Below, piece by piece: positions 8,998 to 18,361 of a DNA stretch of 30,277 nucleotides (within the stretch, counting starts at the first letter, position 1; every line of letters begins with the position of its first letter). This DNA comes from CBFGTV01 sp965652145. GTDB taxonomy: Bacteria > Bacillota > Clostridia > Peptostreptococcales > Natronincolaceae. Position numbers and translations under genes: made by a program. The notes beneath the pieces are model-generated. The model saw nothing but the letters and a program-made list of their open reading frames with translations, had not been told where the DNA came from and searched no databases. The stretch covers positions 1-30,277 of the forward strand of contig CBFGTV010000041.1 in assembly GCA_965652145.1 (NCBI GenBank), written 5' to 3'.

Positions 8998-10392
8998 TTA
9001 ATTACTGATGATTCCTCTTTTTATCATTGAACAGGCAATTTTCCAAACCCATTTGAGTTCACTCCAGGAATTTAGCGTCTTTACAATATCTAAAACCTTG
9101 GTTGGCCGGAAATAGAATTCTCGCCAAATCAGTTTATAAACAGCCTGCAGTTCCTGATTATTCAAATATTCTAACTGGATATAAGACTTTTTACTAAAAA
9201 AGCCATCGGTTATTTTATCATGCTCATTTTTCAATAGACGTCCTTCCCCCAAAAGGATATTGTATATTTTAGTCCCGGGAATGGGAAGAAAAAGTGAGAA
9301 ATTGGCAAAATGGGGATTAGCCTCCTTAGCAAACCTCAGGGTAGTCATTATATCCTCCAATGTTTCAAAGGGAAATCCAATAATAAAGTAACCATGTACT
9401 GTGATTTTTTCTTTTCTTAGCCATTTAATTGCCTGACATACCTTTTCCAGATCCAGTCTTTTATCTATTTTTTTTAATATAGCCGGGCTTCCTGATTCAA
9501 TTCCAATTCCCGTTTTAAATAGTCCAGCCTGCTTTAGCTTTTTAACCAATTGTGCAGTTAACCGATCAGCCCTGAGTCCATTTTGACAATTGATGGCAAA
9601 GCCTCCCTCTTTAATGATTCCGTCCAGAATTTCATCAGCCCGGTTAGAGTCAAAGGTGAAATTATCATCTAGTATATCTATCTGGTTAATTCCAAATTCC
9701 TTTCTCAGCCACTTTATTTCTTTCAATACTGATTCAGGCGTTCGGGGGCGGAATTGATAACCATGGACACTTTTATCACAAAAAATACAGCCATAGGGGC
9801 AGCCACGGCTGGTAATGATGGGTGCCATATAGGATTTCACAACCCTGGCTCTTTGGGTATAATAGTGAATTGACGGCTCTAGATAGTGATAGGCCGGAAA
9901 GGGCAAGAGATTGGGGTCTACGGGAAGATTGGAAGTGGCTGATTTGCCTTTAACATACACTCCTTGAATTTCCCGCCAACGGCCTGTACCAAGCTTTAAT
10001 TCCGTAACTAATTTTGAAAAGGGAATTTCACCCTCTCCTATAATGACAGCATCTACATAGCTTAACCAGTCATTTGGAAAAACCGTTGGCTGAGGCCCCC
10101 CTGCTAATAGCATAGCATTAGGCAATTGTTTTCTAAATTCCACCGCCAGCCCTCTGGCTGCCGTTGCCGTAGCAGCATTAATTGAAATTCCAATGACGTT
10201 TGGGTTAAATTCAATAATTCTTTTAACGGTATCGACGATATTGAGGCCTAACCCATTAGCATCAAGTATTAGAAGGGAATCAACCTGATTAACTATACAG
10301 CCGCCGATATACAACAGTCCCAAGGGAGGATACAGCGTACTCTCAACCCCTTTGATATAATATGGAAAAGGATTAATTAAAGCAACTTTCAT
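8998..10392 (-). CDS. cobalamin-type (class B) radical SAM enzyme
   Basis: A 464-residue enzyme starting at MKVALINPFPYY. I chose the ATG at 10392 because it overlaps the stop of the preceding gene as ATGA and follows a GGGGGA site; a longer frame to 10437 lies inside that gene. The N-terminal B12-binding domain has YPPLGLLYIGG, LLAGGPQPTVFP and IIGEGE. The radical SAM triad is C198-X3-C202-X2-C205 (SRGCPYGCIFC). The core continues with IDILDDNFTF, TGIGIESGSP and HGYFIIGFPFET. The layout is like BchE/HpnP-type enzymes, which act on tetrapyrrole or lipid-like substrates. The C-terminus has the conserved REFYFRPTKVL stretch also seen, with variation, in the neighbour at 6527-7972. The exact reaction is unknown. 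Confidence 0.92.
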   Translation of the reverse strand: MKVALINPFPYYIKGVESTLYPPLGLLYIGGCIVNQVDSLLILDANGLGLNIVDTVKRIIEFNPNVIGISINAATATAARGLAVEFRKQLPNAMLLAGGPQPTVFPNDWLSYVDAVIIGEGEIPFSKLVTELKLGTGRWREIQGVYVKGKSATSNLPVDPNLLPFPAYHYLEPSIHYYTQRARVVKSYMAPIITSRGCPYGCIFCDKSVHGYQFRPRTPESVLKEIKWLRKEFGINQIDILDDNFTFDSNRADEILDGIIKEGGFAINCQNGLRADRLTAQLVKKLKQAGLFKTGIGIESGSPAILKKIDKRLDLEKVCQAIKWLRKEKITVHGYFIIGFPFETLEDIMTTLRFAKEANPHFANFSLFLPIPGTKIYNILLGEGRLLKNEHDKITDGFFSKKSYIQLEYLNNQELQAVYKLIWREFYFRPTKVLDIVKTLNSWSELKWVWKIACSMIKRGIISN

Positions 10393-11843
10393 TTGTTTTT
10401 TCCCCCACTCATTGTCCCTTTGGGAAGCATGATCCAAAGTAGTTTTTTATATAGTAGCCCTAAACACCTTAGGAATTGCCCCATAGTTTTTATATTTTTA
10501 AGTGAACGAATTCCAAAGCCCAAATTAATATAGACCTGTCTGATGGCCCGTTGTCTTAAAGCCTCTAATTCATTAGAATCTAAATACAACGTCTTTAAAA
10601 TTGGTTTGCCATAATCCACTCCATAGAGCTTTGCATGGGGTAATGACAATTTTAAATCCTTAACAATTTTATACATGCCTGTTCCCGGTAAGGGGGTAAC
10701 AATATTGAATTCAGTTAATTCCCCCTTCAATTCCTTTGCAAGTCTAATGGTTTCTTCTACCGTTTGTTCATTTTCCCAGGGAAATCCAATCATAAAGTGC
10801 AGCAAATTAATGATACGGTATTTTTTACATAATAAAACCGCCTGTTTAATTTCTTGAATTGTGATGCTTTTTTTAATTTTATTAAGCATGTCCTGACTAC
10901 CACTCTCTATTCCCATTGATAGTCCCCAGCAGCCGGCTTCCTTCATCCAAAACAGCACTTCATCATTTAAGCAATCTGCCCTGGAATTACAAAGCCATGA
11001 AATTTTAATATTTTCATCAATGAGCTTTTTACAGAACTCAATGACCCAGTCCTGATCCCTTGTAAAGGTATCTGCTAAAAAATAATAATTTTGAATTTTG
11101 TCTTTTTGAATACATTCCTTAATTTCTTCCACTACTGCATCACTGCTTCGATATCGAACCTTTTTGCCTCCAACCATGGGGGCAATACAATATATACAAT
11201 GGGCATCGCAGCCTCTGCTCACCAGAACAACGGTCTGCTTTTCTCCAGTATCGGGGCGCCTGTAGTATTCATGTTGAATTAGATCTCGACGGGGCTTTGG
11301 CAATTGATCAAGATCAACTGGTTTTCTGGTGGTATTTTTAATGACAATATCCCCCTGACGATAGATGACTCCTGTAATCTGAGGCCATGGTATACCGGCA
11401 GCAATTTCTCCAAAGCCCATCTCATCGTCATTAACAATTGCTGCATCAATCTCGTCATATTTTTCTAATATCTCTTTACCATTGGAATAAAAAATGGCTC
11501 CCTTTACCAATGTCATCATTTTTGGGTTTGTTTCCTTGGCCAGCCGACAGGCCTCCAGATCAGCCTCCAGGGTAAAGGTAGTTGTGTTTACCACTAGATA
11601 GTCAGGATAAAAGGCTATTAACTCCCGCTTAAAATCCTCCCACCCCAATTCAGCTGCAGGATAATCGACAATTTTGCACACTCCCCCATGAAGGGTAGCC
11701 GCTCCTGCAATATAGGCTAAATCTAAGGGGGTTCTTAAAACTGTTGCAACAATACCCTTAACGGGAGCTTGACAGCGGGTTTCCCGTATGTATTTTCCTG
11801 TGGGTGGATTGATAATGAGCCATTTCTTCCCTTCCACTTTCAT
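10389..11843 (-). CDS. cobalamin-type (class B) radical SAM enzyme
   Basis: About 484 residues from the ATG at 11843 (MKVEGKKWLIINPP). The frame is open back to 11891, but that start would lie inside the previous gene and has no ribosome site. The radical SAM triad is C212-X3-C216-X2-C219 (SRGCDAHCIYC). The N-terminal domain is the B12-binding type (TPLDLAYIAGAATLHGG, VVNTTTFT), with the GEGE loop replaced by NDDE. Core motifs are FLADTFTRDQDW, SMGIESGSQDM and LHFMIGFPWENEQT. The C-terminal part is basic and hydrophobic (RSLKNIK, LLYKKLLWIML), suggesting contact with membrane or a lipid substrate. It is translationally coupled (ATGA) to the next radical SAM gene. Reaction unknown; methylation, ring formation and oxidation are all possible for the family. 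Confidence 0.9.
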   Translation of the reverse strand: MKVEGKKWLIINPPTGKYIRETRCQAPVKGIVATVLRTPLDLAYIAGAATLHGGVCKIVDYPAAELGWEDFKRELIAFYPDYLVVNTTTFTLEADLEACRLAKETNPKMMTLVKGAIFYSNGKEILEKYDEIDAAIVNDDEMGFGEIAAGIPWPQITGVIYRQGDIVIKNTTRKPVDLDQLPKPRRDLIQHEYYRRPDTGEKQTVVLVSRGCDAHCIYCIAPMVGGKKVRYRSSDAVVEEIKECIQKDKIQNYYFLADTFTRDQDWVIEFCKKLIDENIKISWLCNSRADCLNDEVLFWMKEAGCWGLSMGIESGSQDMLNKIKKSITIQEIKQAVLLCKKYRIINLLHFMIGFPWENEQTVEETIRLAKELKGELTEFNIVTPLPGTGMYKIVKDLKLSLPHAKLYGVDYGKPILKTLYLDSNELEALRQRAIRQVYINLGFGIRSLKNIKTMGQFLRCLGLLYKKLLWIMLPKGTMSGGKNK

Positions 11844-11868
11844 CACCCTTTCTAAGTCTATCGATAGC

Positions 11869-12873
11869 TTATAAAACCTTGAAAAGTGCATTTAAACAGG
11901 CTGTCGGATTCAAGGAGAAAATCAGTGAGGCTTCAATATAGGCACCACAGTAGCAGCCCTGGCAATTGTCCACAATTTCCTTACAGTTGCTATTTTGGAA
12001 TGCATTACCAAAACCCGACTCTACGACATTTAACCAAGCCTTGCTGCCTTCTAAAAATAAACAGGGCATAACGTCGCCATTAGGTGCCAGGGTGGCAAAT
12101 AGACTACCTGCCAAACATCTTCTTAGTTTCCCTGCAGGCCAATTCTTGTGTACATAATTCAGTAGGGAATAGGAATTTCCGATTGGGCCACCCCTCTTTT
12201 TTTCTTGAACCAGCAATTCTACTGTATCGAGTAAATCCTTTCGCTTTGGAGTAAATTCATCTATCTGCTTTTTATTGGCAGATAGTTTATAGCTGAAGAC
12301 CGGCTGAAAAAGCACCTGAAAGTCATTTTTTTTGGCCAGATCGATCATGTAAGGAACGTGTTCAATGGTTGAAGTTGTTAACACAATGTTGGCTAAAACC
12401 TTTTTCTTTGCTTGTTTTGCTGCTTCAATAGCTTCTATTACCGCATCATATGAGCCTTCCCCCCGTTGTGCGTCATGGATCTCCCTGGGTCCGTCCAGGC
12501 TGATATGGATCATATCAACATATTTCTCAATTGCATTAATATACTTTGGTACTGCCCTACCATTGGTGGCGATACTGGTAATGAGCCCCGCTTCATGGGA
12601 ATATTGAAGCAATATGTCTATATCCTCCCGTACGAGACACTCTCCACCAGAAAACCCCAATTTGTAGGTGCCATTTTCCCGCATCTGTCTAATGGCCAAA
12701 ATTGCCTCTTCGGTTGACAGCTCTTTGGAAAAACTCTTTTCCCAATTACAATAGCTACAATTTTGATTACAGCGGTAGGTGGCCAAATAGCTCACAATTA
12801 AAGGAGCTTTTTTACGTAATAAGTGGTAGTTTAATATATTGATAGGGGTTTTATAGATCACTTCTTTTTTCAT
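11869..12873 (-). CDS. radical SAM enzyme with SPASM-like C-terminal Cys region
   Basis: A 334-residue radical SAM protein without a B12 domain. The cluster triad is C35-X3-C39-X2-C42 (RCNQNCSYC), followed by the GGE motif in LGFSGGE and a strand with HISLDGP. The C-terminal third holds several cysteines (RRCLAGSL, VMPCLF, NCQGCYCGAY, and a last one near the end in PTACLN), which look like ligands for an auxiliary Fe-S cluster of the SPASM/twitch type. Related families modify peptides, amino acids, cofactors or hopanoids (HpnH-like). No precursor peptide gene was found nearby, so a small-molecule substrate is more likely. Its ATG comes one base after the stop of the upstream gene, so translation is coupled. 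Substrate unknown. Confidence 0.88.
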   Translation of the reverse strand: MKKEVIYKTPINILNYHLLRKKAPLIVSYLATYRCNQNCSYCNWEKSFSKELSTEEAILAIRQMRENGTYKLGFSGGECLVREDIDILLQYSHEAGLITSIATNGRAVPKYINAIEKYVDMIHISLDGPREIHDAQRGEGSYDAVIEAIEAAKQAKKKVLANIVLTTSTIEHVPYMIDLAKKNDFQVLFQPVFSYKLSANKKQIDEFTPKRKDLLDTVELLVQEKKRGGPIGNSYSLLNYVHKNWPAGKLRRCLAGSLFATLAPNGDVMPCLFLEGSKAWLNVVESGFGNAFQNSNCKEIVDNCQGCYCGAYIEASLIFSLNPTACLNALFKVL

Positions 12874-12874
12874 T

Positions 12875-14167
12875 TTAATTAACTCCCTTATTTTCCAATA
12901 TTGTGGTGTTAGAAAAATACCACCCTTCAGGTGGATTCTGAACTACTTTTTTCAATACTTCAACAGCATCATTACTGACATAAAAGGCATCTCTATGGGG
13001 CCACAGCAGGCCTTCTGACGGAGCTTTAATTTCCTTTAGAAGCCTAGTATTTGGATATAACCTTACGCCAATAAAGGCATGAACATATTTTGGCCTGATC
13101 TCTTTAATAATTGAAAGGGTCTCTTTTAGGGTTGCTGCTGTCTCACCAGGGCCACCTAAAATTAAGCTAATACTGTAGGGTATCTTTGCTTTTTGTAATA
13201 CTTTGGCTGATTTTAGGGCTTGAGTAGCATTAAAGCCTTTACATAGTTTATCCAGCACTCCATTTGAAAAGGAATCTATCCCTAATTCGCATTGAATACA
13301 GCCTGACCGAGACAATAAATAAACCAGTTCATCATCAATGTGTAATGGACTTAAACAACCATACCAATTTGCTAGTTTTGATCTATTTTTTGTTTTTATC
13401 AGTAACGCTAATATCTTTTTAATATGCTGATCATCTAAATTCATAGCTGAATCCGTTATAAAGATACTTTTTACGCCGGGCATATCGGATACCATCTTAA
13501 ATTCAGCTACCACTGCCTCTGGTGATCGTAGCCGGACATGGCTTCCTTGAATCCGTGGGTAAGCACAATAGCTACACCCCAGACTACAGCCTCGGCTGGT
13601 TTGTATCGGTATAGGTGAAGAAGCAAGAGAATAGTATTTACCATATTTCTGCCAATGGTGTTGGCGTACCTTAGTCAAATCAACTTCTTGTCTCTTAAAA
13701 TGATGGTATTCTTTTGTCTTATACAGAAATTGGATTAAGCCTTTCCCTGGTGGCTTTTTCTGAATTTCTTCCAAAAGTCTTACAAATTGGCCTTCACCCT
13801 CTCCTTCGATTCCGTAATGAGCCCCAGTATAGGTCAACAATTCTTCTGGAAATATTGAAAAGCCAGCACCACCCAGTACCACTATGGCATTTTTTTTAGC
13901 TTCCTGAACAATATCCCGGTATTCCTTATAGAGATTTTTTAAATGATCGGTTTCGGCAATATTGCGAATTGAAATGCCAATGACCTCTGGCAAAAACCTT
14001 GTAATGGCCCATTTTATATCCCGAAGTAGATTCCGACTAAAGCCCAGGTCGAGGAATTCTACTGAATGATTTTCCTTTTCCAGGGCAGCGGCAATATATA
14101 GCATTCCTAAGGGAACAACAGGTTGCATGGCTGTTCCCTGGGGAGCCGATATCAGAAGAACTTTCAT
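12875..14167 (-). CDS. cobalamin-type (class B) radical SAM enzyme, compact form
   Basis: A 430-residue enzyme, the shortest of the five B12-type radical SAM proteins here. The N-terminus MKVLLISAPQG with VVPLGMLYIAAAL is the start of the B12-binding Rossmann domain, and GIEGEGEG (119-126) is its GEGE loop. The radical SAM triad is C194-X3-C198-X2-C201 (SRGCSLGCSYC), followed by RLRSPEAVVAEF, IFITDSAMNLDD, CELGIDSFSNGVLDKL and LILGGPGET. The class often catalyses methylation, oxidation or ring chemistry. The ribosome site (AAGGAGTG) lies in the last codons of the BtrH-like gene, with a 2-base gap, so the two are probably coupled. The exact reaction cannot be read from sequence. Confidence 0.9.
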   Translation of the reverse strand: MKVLLISAPQGTAMQPVVPLGMLYIAAALEKENHSVEFLDLGFSRNLLRDIKWAITRFLPEVIGISIRNIAETDHLKNLYKEYRDIVQEAKKNAIVVLGGAGFSIFPEELLTYTGAHYGIEGEGEGQFVRLLEEIQKKPPGKGLIQFLYKTKEYHHFKRQEVDLTKVRQHHWQKYGKYYSLASSPIPIQTSRGCSLGCSYCAYPRIQGSHVRLRSPEAVVAEFKMVSDMPGVKSIFITDSAMNLDDQHIKKILALLIKTKNRSKLANWYGCLSPLHIDDELVYLLSRSGCIQCELGIDSFSNGVLDKLCKGFNATQALKSAKVLQKAKIPYSISLILGGPGETAATLKETLSIIKEIRPKYVHAFIGVRLYPNTRLLKEIKAPSEGLLWPHRDAFYVSNDAVEVLKKVVQNPPEGWYFSNTTILENKGVN

Positions 14168-14169
14168 TA

Positions 14170-15255
14170 TTAAAACACTCCTTTATACTTCAGGGAAGAC
14201 AGCAGCCGGACAATTTCAGATTGAAAATTAAATTCCATTTTTCTTAGTTCATTTAATTCTATAACAATTTTTTTAATGGCCCCTATCTGACCTCTTGCCC
14301 CTGCTAGAAAAAATAAATACCGTAGATTTTCCCATTGGGCTACAATTTTCTTGATCGTCTTTGTCCATGTCCCCAAGGGAATCAATTGCCCTATAGGAGC
14401 CTGGCTTAATTCAAAGAGTGCCTGAATAAAAAAATACCTCTGTTGTTTTACAAACATGATAAACCTGGCACAGTCTATTAAGCGCTGAAATATAGCCATA
14501 GAATTTTCACTAATAGAATAAATAGAGCCTTTTTTTTCAGACCAGCTTAATATATCTCGGGCAAATACCTCTATCGCCCTGATACCACGATATTGATTTT
14601 GATTTTCTGAGCCCTTTAAAAATGTTTCAGCAGATTCTAACATGTAGGCAGGAGCGTAATGATTAATGACTTTTCTCTGATCTTTAATTCCTTTTGCTAA
14701 TGTCTGCCCTGTAAAGGTAAATCGACTACCCCCTTCTGAACGATTATGAGGTATCTTTTTCAATGATTGATAAAAGCGATGGATACTGATCCAACTGGAA
14801 AAGGTTAGGTGGTCATCACCCATAATAAATTTCATTCTCTTATTGTTATAGTCAATATCAGTAATTAAGATTGTCGTTAGTAATGATATAGGATATTTCC
14901 CCTGAATTTTATTATAGAAAAATTTATTGACCAAAAAAAGTGAAGCCCCGTTCTTTTCCAGATCAAGCTGTATTTTTTCCAGCAGGTCTTCATTGATTTC
15001 GTCCTTGTTTTCTATTAGCTTCAATTGAAAAACCTCTTTAAATTTATTAAATACGGCTTTATCATAGGGTGCAGGATATTCTCCTACAAACCGATTATCT
15101 TGATCATAGGTCCATTTTCGATCGTAAAAAAACTGCCATTGTGTATGTAGTACTGTATTTAATCCCCAGCCATAGGAGCCCTTCAGCATTGTTCCCAAAC
15201 AGGAATAAAAGCAATTATAACTATTAAAAATATGCAGACGGGGGGCCGTTCTCAA
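14170..15255 (-). CDS. BtrH-like (C39-type fold) acyltransferase candidate
   Basis: A 361-residue protein whose N-terminus (HIFNSYNCFYSCLGTML, C15 and C19) resembles the BtrH N-terminal domain, a cysteine-peptidase-like fold. In butirosin biosynthesis BtrH moves an acyl group from an acyl carrier protein to an aminoglycoside amine. The rest (FLVNKFFYNKI, ITDIDYNNKRMKFIMGDDH) fits the pattern of a central domain that presents a Gly/Asp-rich strand, and the C-terminal half is helical. Context supports an acyl-transfer job: it directly follows the adenylate-forming ligase and the carrier-domain protein. The start is probably TTG at 15255, with GGGAG about 11 bases upstream. The assignment is by motif memory only and could be wrong; another cysteine transferase or hydrolase is the main alternative. 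Confidence 0.55.
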   Translation of the reverse strand: MRTAPRLHIFNSYNCFYSCLGTMLKGSYGWGLNTVLHTQWQFFYDRKWTYDQDNRFVGEYPAPYDKAVFNKFKEVFQLKLIENKDEINEDLLEKIQLDLEKNGASLFLVNKFFYNKIQGKYPISLLTTILITDIDYNNKRMKFIMGDDHLTFSSWISIHRFYQSLKKIPHNRSEGGSRFTFTGQTLAKGIKDQRKVINHYAPAYMLESAETFLKGSENQNQYRGIRAIEVFARDILSWSEKKGSIYSISENSMAIFQRLIDCARFIMFVKQQRYFFIQALFELSQAPIGQLIPLGTWTKTIKKIVAQWENLRYLFFLAGARGQIGAIKKIVIELNELRKMEFNFQSEIVRLLSSLKYKGVF

Positions 15256-15271
15256 ATGCTATCATCTCCCT

Positions 15272-16588
15272 TCATAAAATATTGTTTCTCTGGTCAATAA
15301 ATCTTCTGCCCTTATTTGAACCGCTTCCATATTGCAGTTTTCTAAGCACCCCTTCTTCAACCACCTCTATTTTAGGTGTGATTCTTGACTTTGCCCTAAC
15401 CTGTTCCGCAACCCTGCGGGGTAGATATGGGTCGACTTTTTCAGCAGTAATTAAGATCTTGACTTTATCTGAAGAATCCTCATGGTTATAGGCAATAATG
15501 ACATAATCTAAAATTCCATCAACTGCGAGAATTCCATCTTCAATGGCCAAGGGATAAATAGACACCCCCCCTACTTTAAGCATATTTTCACGCCGGGCCA
15601 ATATGGGGCCAATACGTGGCGTAGTTCGGCCGCAAAGACACTTTTCCCGATTAATAAAGGTGATATCACCTGTTCGATACCGCAGCAAGGGCATCCCCTG
15701 TACTGAAAACGTCGTTACTACCAATTCTCCAATCTCTCTATTGGCTAATACTTTACCTGATTCATCTATAATCTCTGCCACACACAGATCGGTATGACCA
15801 TGACCTCCCTGTCCATATTGACATTCACAAAAAGAGGTTGCAATTTCTGTATTACCATAGGTTGATATCAACATTGTCTCAGGCCAAAGTTGCTTTAGCA
15901 TCTTTCCCAGAGAATTTAATTGGCCATTCTGATCTCGTATAGATTCGCCAATTAATATCAATTTCGTGACTTCCAGATGCTTTGTATTAACCCCTTGATT
16001 AACACAATATTTAGCGAATTTAATTAAATTTGAGGGCACCCCAATGATACCTGTCAGCTTTACTTTCTTTAAAATATGAAGTTGTTCTTGAAAATTTAAG
16101 GGCAAGGTGCGGATAACACCTGCTCCAAGTCTTTTAAGGCCTAAATAATAGGCCAAACCTGCAACAAAAAAACCATCCATAGCGGTGGCAACCATGAGCG
16201 TATCCTTTTTTGTAATACCGGCACATAAAAAGCTTAGAAGCTCATTATAGGCCAATCGCTGTAAATCATTTTTAGTCAGCGGGTTGATAATGGGTCTTGA
16301 ACTTACCGAACCACTGGTATGGACTATATCTGCTATCTCTTTGGGACTACAGCAAAAAAACTGATCGTTGTTTTCTTGGAGCTCTTTTTTAGTAGTGAAG
16401 GGTAAACTTTGAAGATCCTGCATATTCCTAATATCCTCTATGATTAGTCCAATTTCTTTGAAGCGCTTTCGATAATAATCTGAATGGGCCATTAAGTACT
16501 CAATGGTCTTTTTTAAATAGCTTGTCTGAAGGCAACTTATCCTTTCAAGGGCTTCATACTCATTTCGGTCAAATCCCTCCATATCCAT
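15272..16588 (-). CDS. PaaK-like adenylate-forming ligase
   Basis: A 438-residue member of the phenylacetate-CoA ligase/coenzyme F390 synthetase branch of adenylate-forming enzymes. It activates a carboxylic acid as acyl-AMP and passes it to CoA or a carrier thiol. Visible core motifs are the P-loop HTSGSVSSRP, the adenine-site STYGNTEIA, LLRYRTGDI (AMP ribose binding), the cysteine-rich KCLCGRTTPRIG typical of this branch, and the hinge RRENMLKVGGVSIYP. The C-terminal domain is present to the end. The gene begins 7 bases after the carrier-protein gene, behind a GGGGGATT site. The natural partner is the acyl carrier domain at the C-terminus of that neighbour, so I infer it loads an acid onto that carrier. 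Substrate unknown. Confidence 0.88.
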   Translation of the reverse strand: MDMEGFDRNEYEALERISCLQTSYLKKTIEYLMAHSDYYRKRFKEIGLIIEDIRNMQDLQSLPFTTKKELQENNDQFFCCSPKEIADIVHTSGSVSSRPIINPLTKNDLQRLAYNELLSFLCAGITKKDTLMVATAMDGFFVAGLAYYLGLKRLGAGVIRTLPLNFQEQLHILKKVKLTGIIGVPSNLIKFAKYCVNQGVNTKHLEVTKLILIGESIRDQNGQLNSLGKMLKQLWPETMLISTYGNTEIATSFCECQYGQGGHGHTDLCVAEIIDESGKVLANREIGELVVTTFSVQGMPLLRYRTGDITFINREKCLCGRTTPRIGPILARRENMLKVGGVSIYPLAIEDGILAVDGILDYVIIAYNHEDSSDKVKILITAEKVDPYLPRRVAEQVRAKSRITPKIEVVEEGVLRKLQYGSGSNKGRRFIDQRNNIL

Positions 16589-16595
16589 AATCCCC

Positions 16596-17540
16596 CTATT
16601 CCTTTATAAGTTTTCTTTTAATAAAACTCACTAGCTTGTCAATTGTTTCAAAGTCAGCATAACATATTTCTTCAACATCAACTGTAAAATCAAACTCTTC
16701 CTCCAGCATTACCAACAACTCTACCATTCCCAGGGAATCTAGCTCTAAGGATTGACCAACAACGGTAATTCGGTTTCGCTTCAAAATATTGCTGATCTTT
16801 TCTTTCAAAGATATTTTATTGGTAGAAATGACATCTTTAATAAAGAACAAGTAATCTTCCTTTTCCGATATATCTGTCTGAATCTCTACATTAAGGCCAG
16901 TTGGATAGTCCTTAAGATAAAAGCCAGTTATTTGCTTGGTGCTAAGGATTAATTCCTTTGTTTCTTCCCGCTCCTCATTCCTTGATATACTACAGCTATA
17001 CCCTGGGCAACGAAACAAACCGTTACGATCTTGGATAAAATATGCAGGTATCTTGTCATGTTCCATTAAAATTCGATCAGCCTTGCAAATCAATTTCTGG
17101 TTTTCTTTGAATGAGCTTTGATTTAGTGGAAAATAGGCAAGCCACTGAATATTTTCAACATTAAGGTTAATATTTTTGATATAACGCCATAGTGAAGGTG
17201 TGGCAATCATAAAATCCGTTTTAGTCACATCAAAGAACTCAAGCTGCCTCTTAAGATTTCTTGTTCCATACCGAAAGACGGTGGCTCCACATTCAATTAG
17301 TCCTTGATATAAAAGCATTGATAGAAACCCTTCTCCAAGGGATAAAAACATGCTGACAGTAGACCCTGAAAAAATAATATCTTGTAAGGCAGCTTTTAAC
17401 TCCTTAGTTAGAAAATCAATATCTCCCCTGGTTAAGGGAAACAATTCATCCGATTTCGTATGAATTATCTCACTGACCTCTTCTAAGGGCACCTGCCATT
17501 TATTTAAGCTATAAGATTTTTCTTTTGAACAGTAACCCAT
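16596..17540 (-). CDS. degenerate adenylation-type domain fused to acyl carrier domain
   Basis: A 314-residue two-part protein. Residues about 50-150 look like the middle of the N-terminal domain of a PaaK-type ligase (LIECGATVFRYGTRN, FMIATPSLWRYIKNI), and line up by eye with the same part of the next gene's product. The P-loop SGT-G motif and the whole AMP-binding C-terminal half are missing, so this part is probably not an active ligase. Residues about 243-314 form an acyl carrier domain with the phosphopantetheine site ELDSLGMVELL (Ser269). It likely carries the acyl group that the neighbouring ligase activates, while the degenerate domain may act as a docking platform. The ATG at 17540 follows GGGGTGAG. 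Carrier domain sure, N-terminal origin likely. Confidence 0.82.
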   Translation of the reverse strand: MGYCSKEKSYSLNKWQVPLEEVSEIIHTKSDELFPLTRGDIDFLTKELKAALQDIIFSGSTVSMFLSLGEGFLSMLLYQGLIECGATVFRYGTRNLKRQLEFFDVTKTDFMIATPSLWRYIKNINLNVENIQWLAYFPLNQSSFKENQKLICKADRILMEHDKIPAYFIQDRNGLFRCPGYSCSISRNEEREETKELILSTKQITGFYLKDYPTGLNVEIQTDISEKEDYLFFIKDVISTNKISLKEKISNILKRNRITVVGQSLELDSLGMVELLVMLEEEFDFTVDVEEICYADFETIDKLVSFIKRKLIKE

Positions 17541-17566
17541 TTATTCTCTCACCCCGTTCTCATTAT

Positions 17567-18355
17567 TTAACTACTTGCACTTTCATATTTATTAATACCT
17601 GTGTTCCAAATTTTTCTTGATAAACAAAATAAAATACCCATTATTAGGAGTTCAATCAAAATAAAATACTTCACATCCCGATTTAATAAAATTCCTGAGG
17701 GAATATTTGCCACAAGGGCCATCGGAACAAAGTATATCAATACCCTTCGTATGACACCCGGATATATTTCCATTGGCTTGTCCATGTAATTATTTAATGT
17801 AAGATAAAGACTGGCACACCACGAGGCATCCTGTAACCAGAAGGAAGAGGCCACAATAATAAAAAACAAATTATATAATATTGAAATGCCTGATAAAATT
17901 GTTAAAAAAAAACCTAATATCTGTCCTAAAGTAAAAGACAGGCTCAGATTTAAGGCTGACGATATCACTAGACTTAAACCCAATAGTATATTAAACAAGG
18001 AGCCTATATCAATCGTATGAATTGATATTAATAGCTGAGCCTCCATAGGCTTCAATAAAAAATGATCTAGGGTACCACCCTTGATATGCTCAGGAAGCAT
18101 CACTAAATTAGGATAAAAAATTGATAAAAACAAGCTATTTACCATATGAAAGGTACCTACTAGGAGAATAAATTCGTCCCTTTCCCATCCGACAATAGAC
18201 GGTATTTTACTAAATAGAACCGAAAAAAAGATAAAGTAAATAATGAGAAAAACAGCATCGGTCATGGTTCTGATAAAGAAATTACTTCGAAAGGACATTT
18301 CTCTAATCAGTGACCTTTTTAGACATACGTAAAAAATTCTTAATCCTTTATTCAC
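17567..18355 (-). CDS. ABC-2 type permease subunit (COG3694-like)
   Basis: A 262-residue integral membrane protein with about six hydrophobic segments (first at about 28-48, last near 235-255) and a basic N-terminus (KRSLIREMSFRSNFFIRTMTD), typical for ABC-2 permeases of the COG3694/COG4587 type. It includes the family-like stretch HIKGGTLDHFLLKPM. The start is GTG at 18355 with GGTGGGTG about 7 bases upstream, six bases after the first permease gene. It contains a 9-base A/T homopolymer in frame. With its neighbour it probably forms the heterodimeric channel energised by the ATPase encoded at 1256-2239. Cargo unknown, presumably the operon product. Confidence 0.86.
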   Translation of the reverse strand: MNKGLRIFYVCLKRSLIREMSFRSNFFIRTMTDAVFLIIYFIFFSVLFSKIPSIVGWERDEFILLVGTFHMVNSLFLSIFYPNLVMLPEHIKGGTLDHFLLKPMEAQLLISIHTIDIGSLFNILLGLSLVISSALNLSLSFTLGQILGFFLTILSGISILYNLFFIIVASSFWLQDASWCASLYLTLNNYMDKPMEIYPGVIRRVLIYFVPMALVANIPSGILLNRDVKYFILIELLIMGILFCLSRKIWNTGINKYESASS

Positions 18356-18361
18356 AATTAT

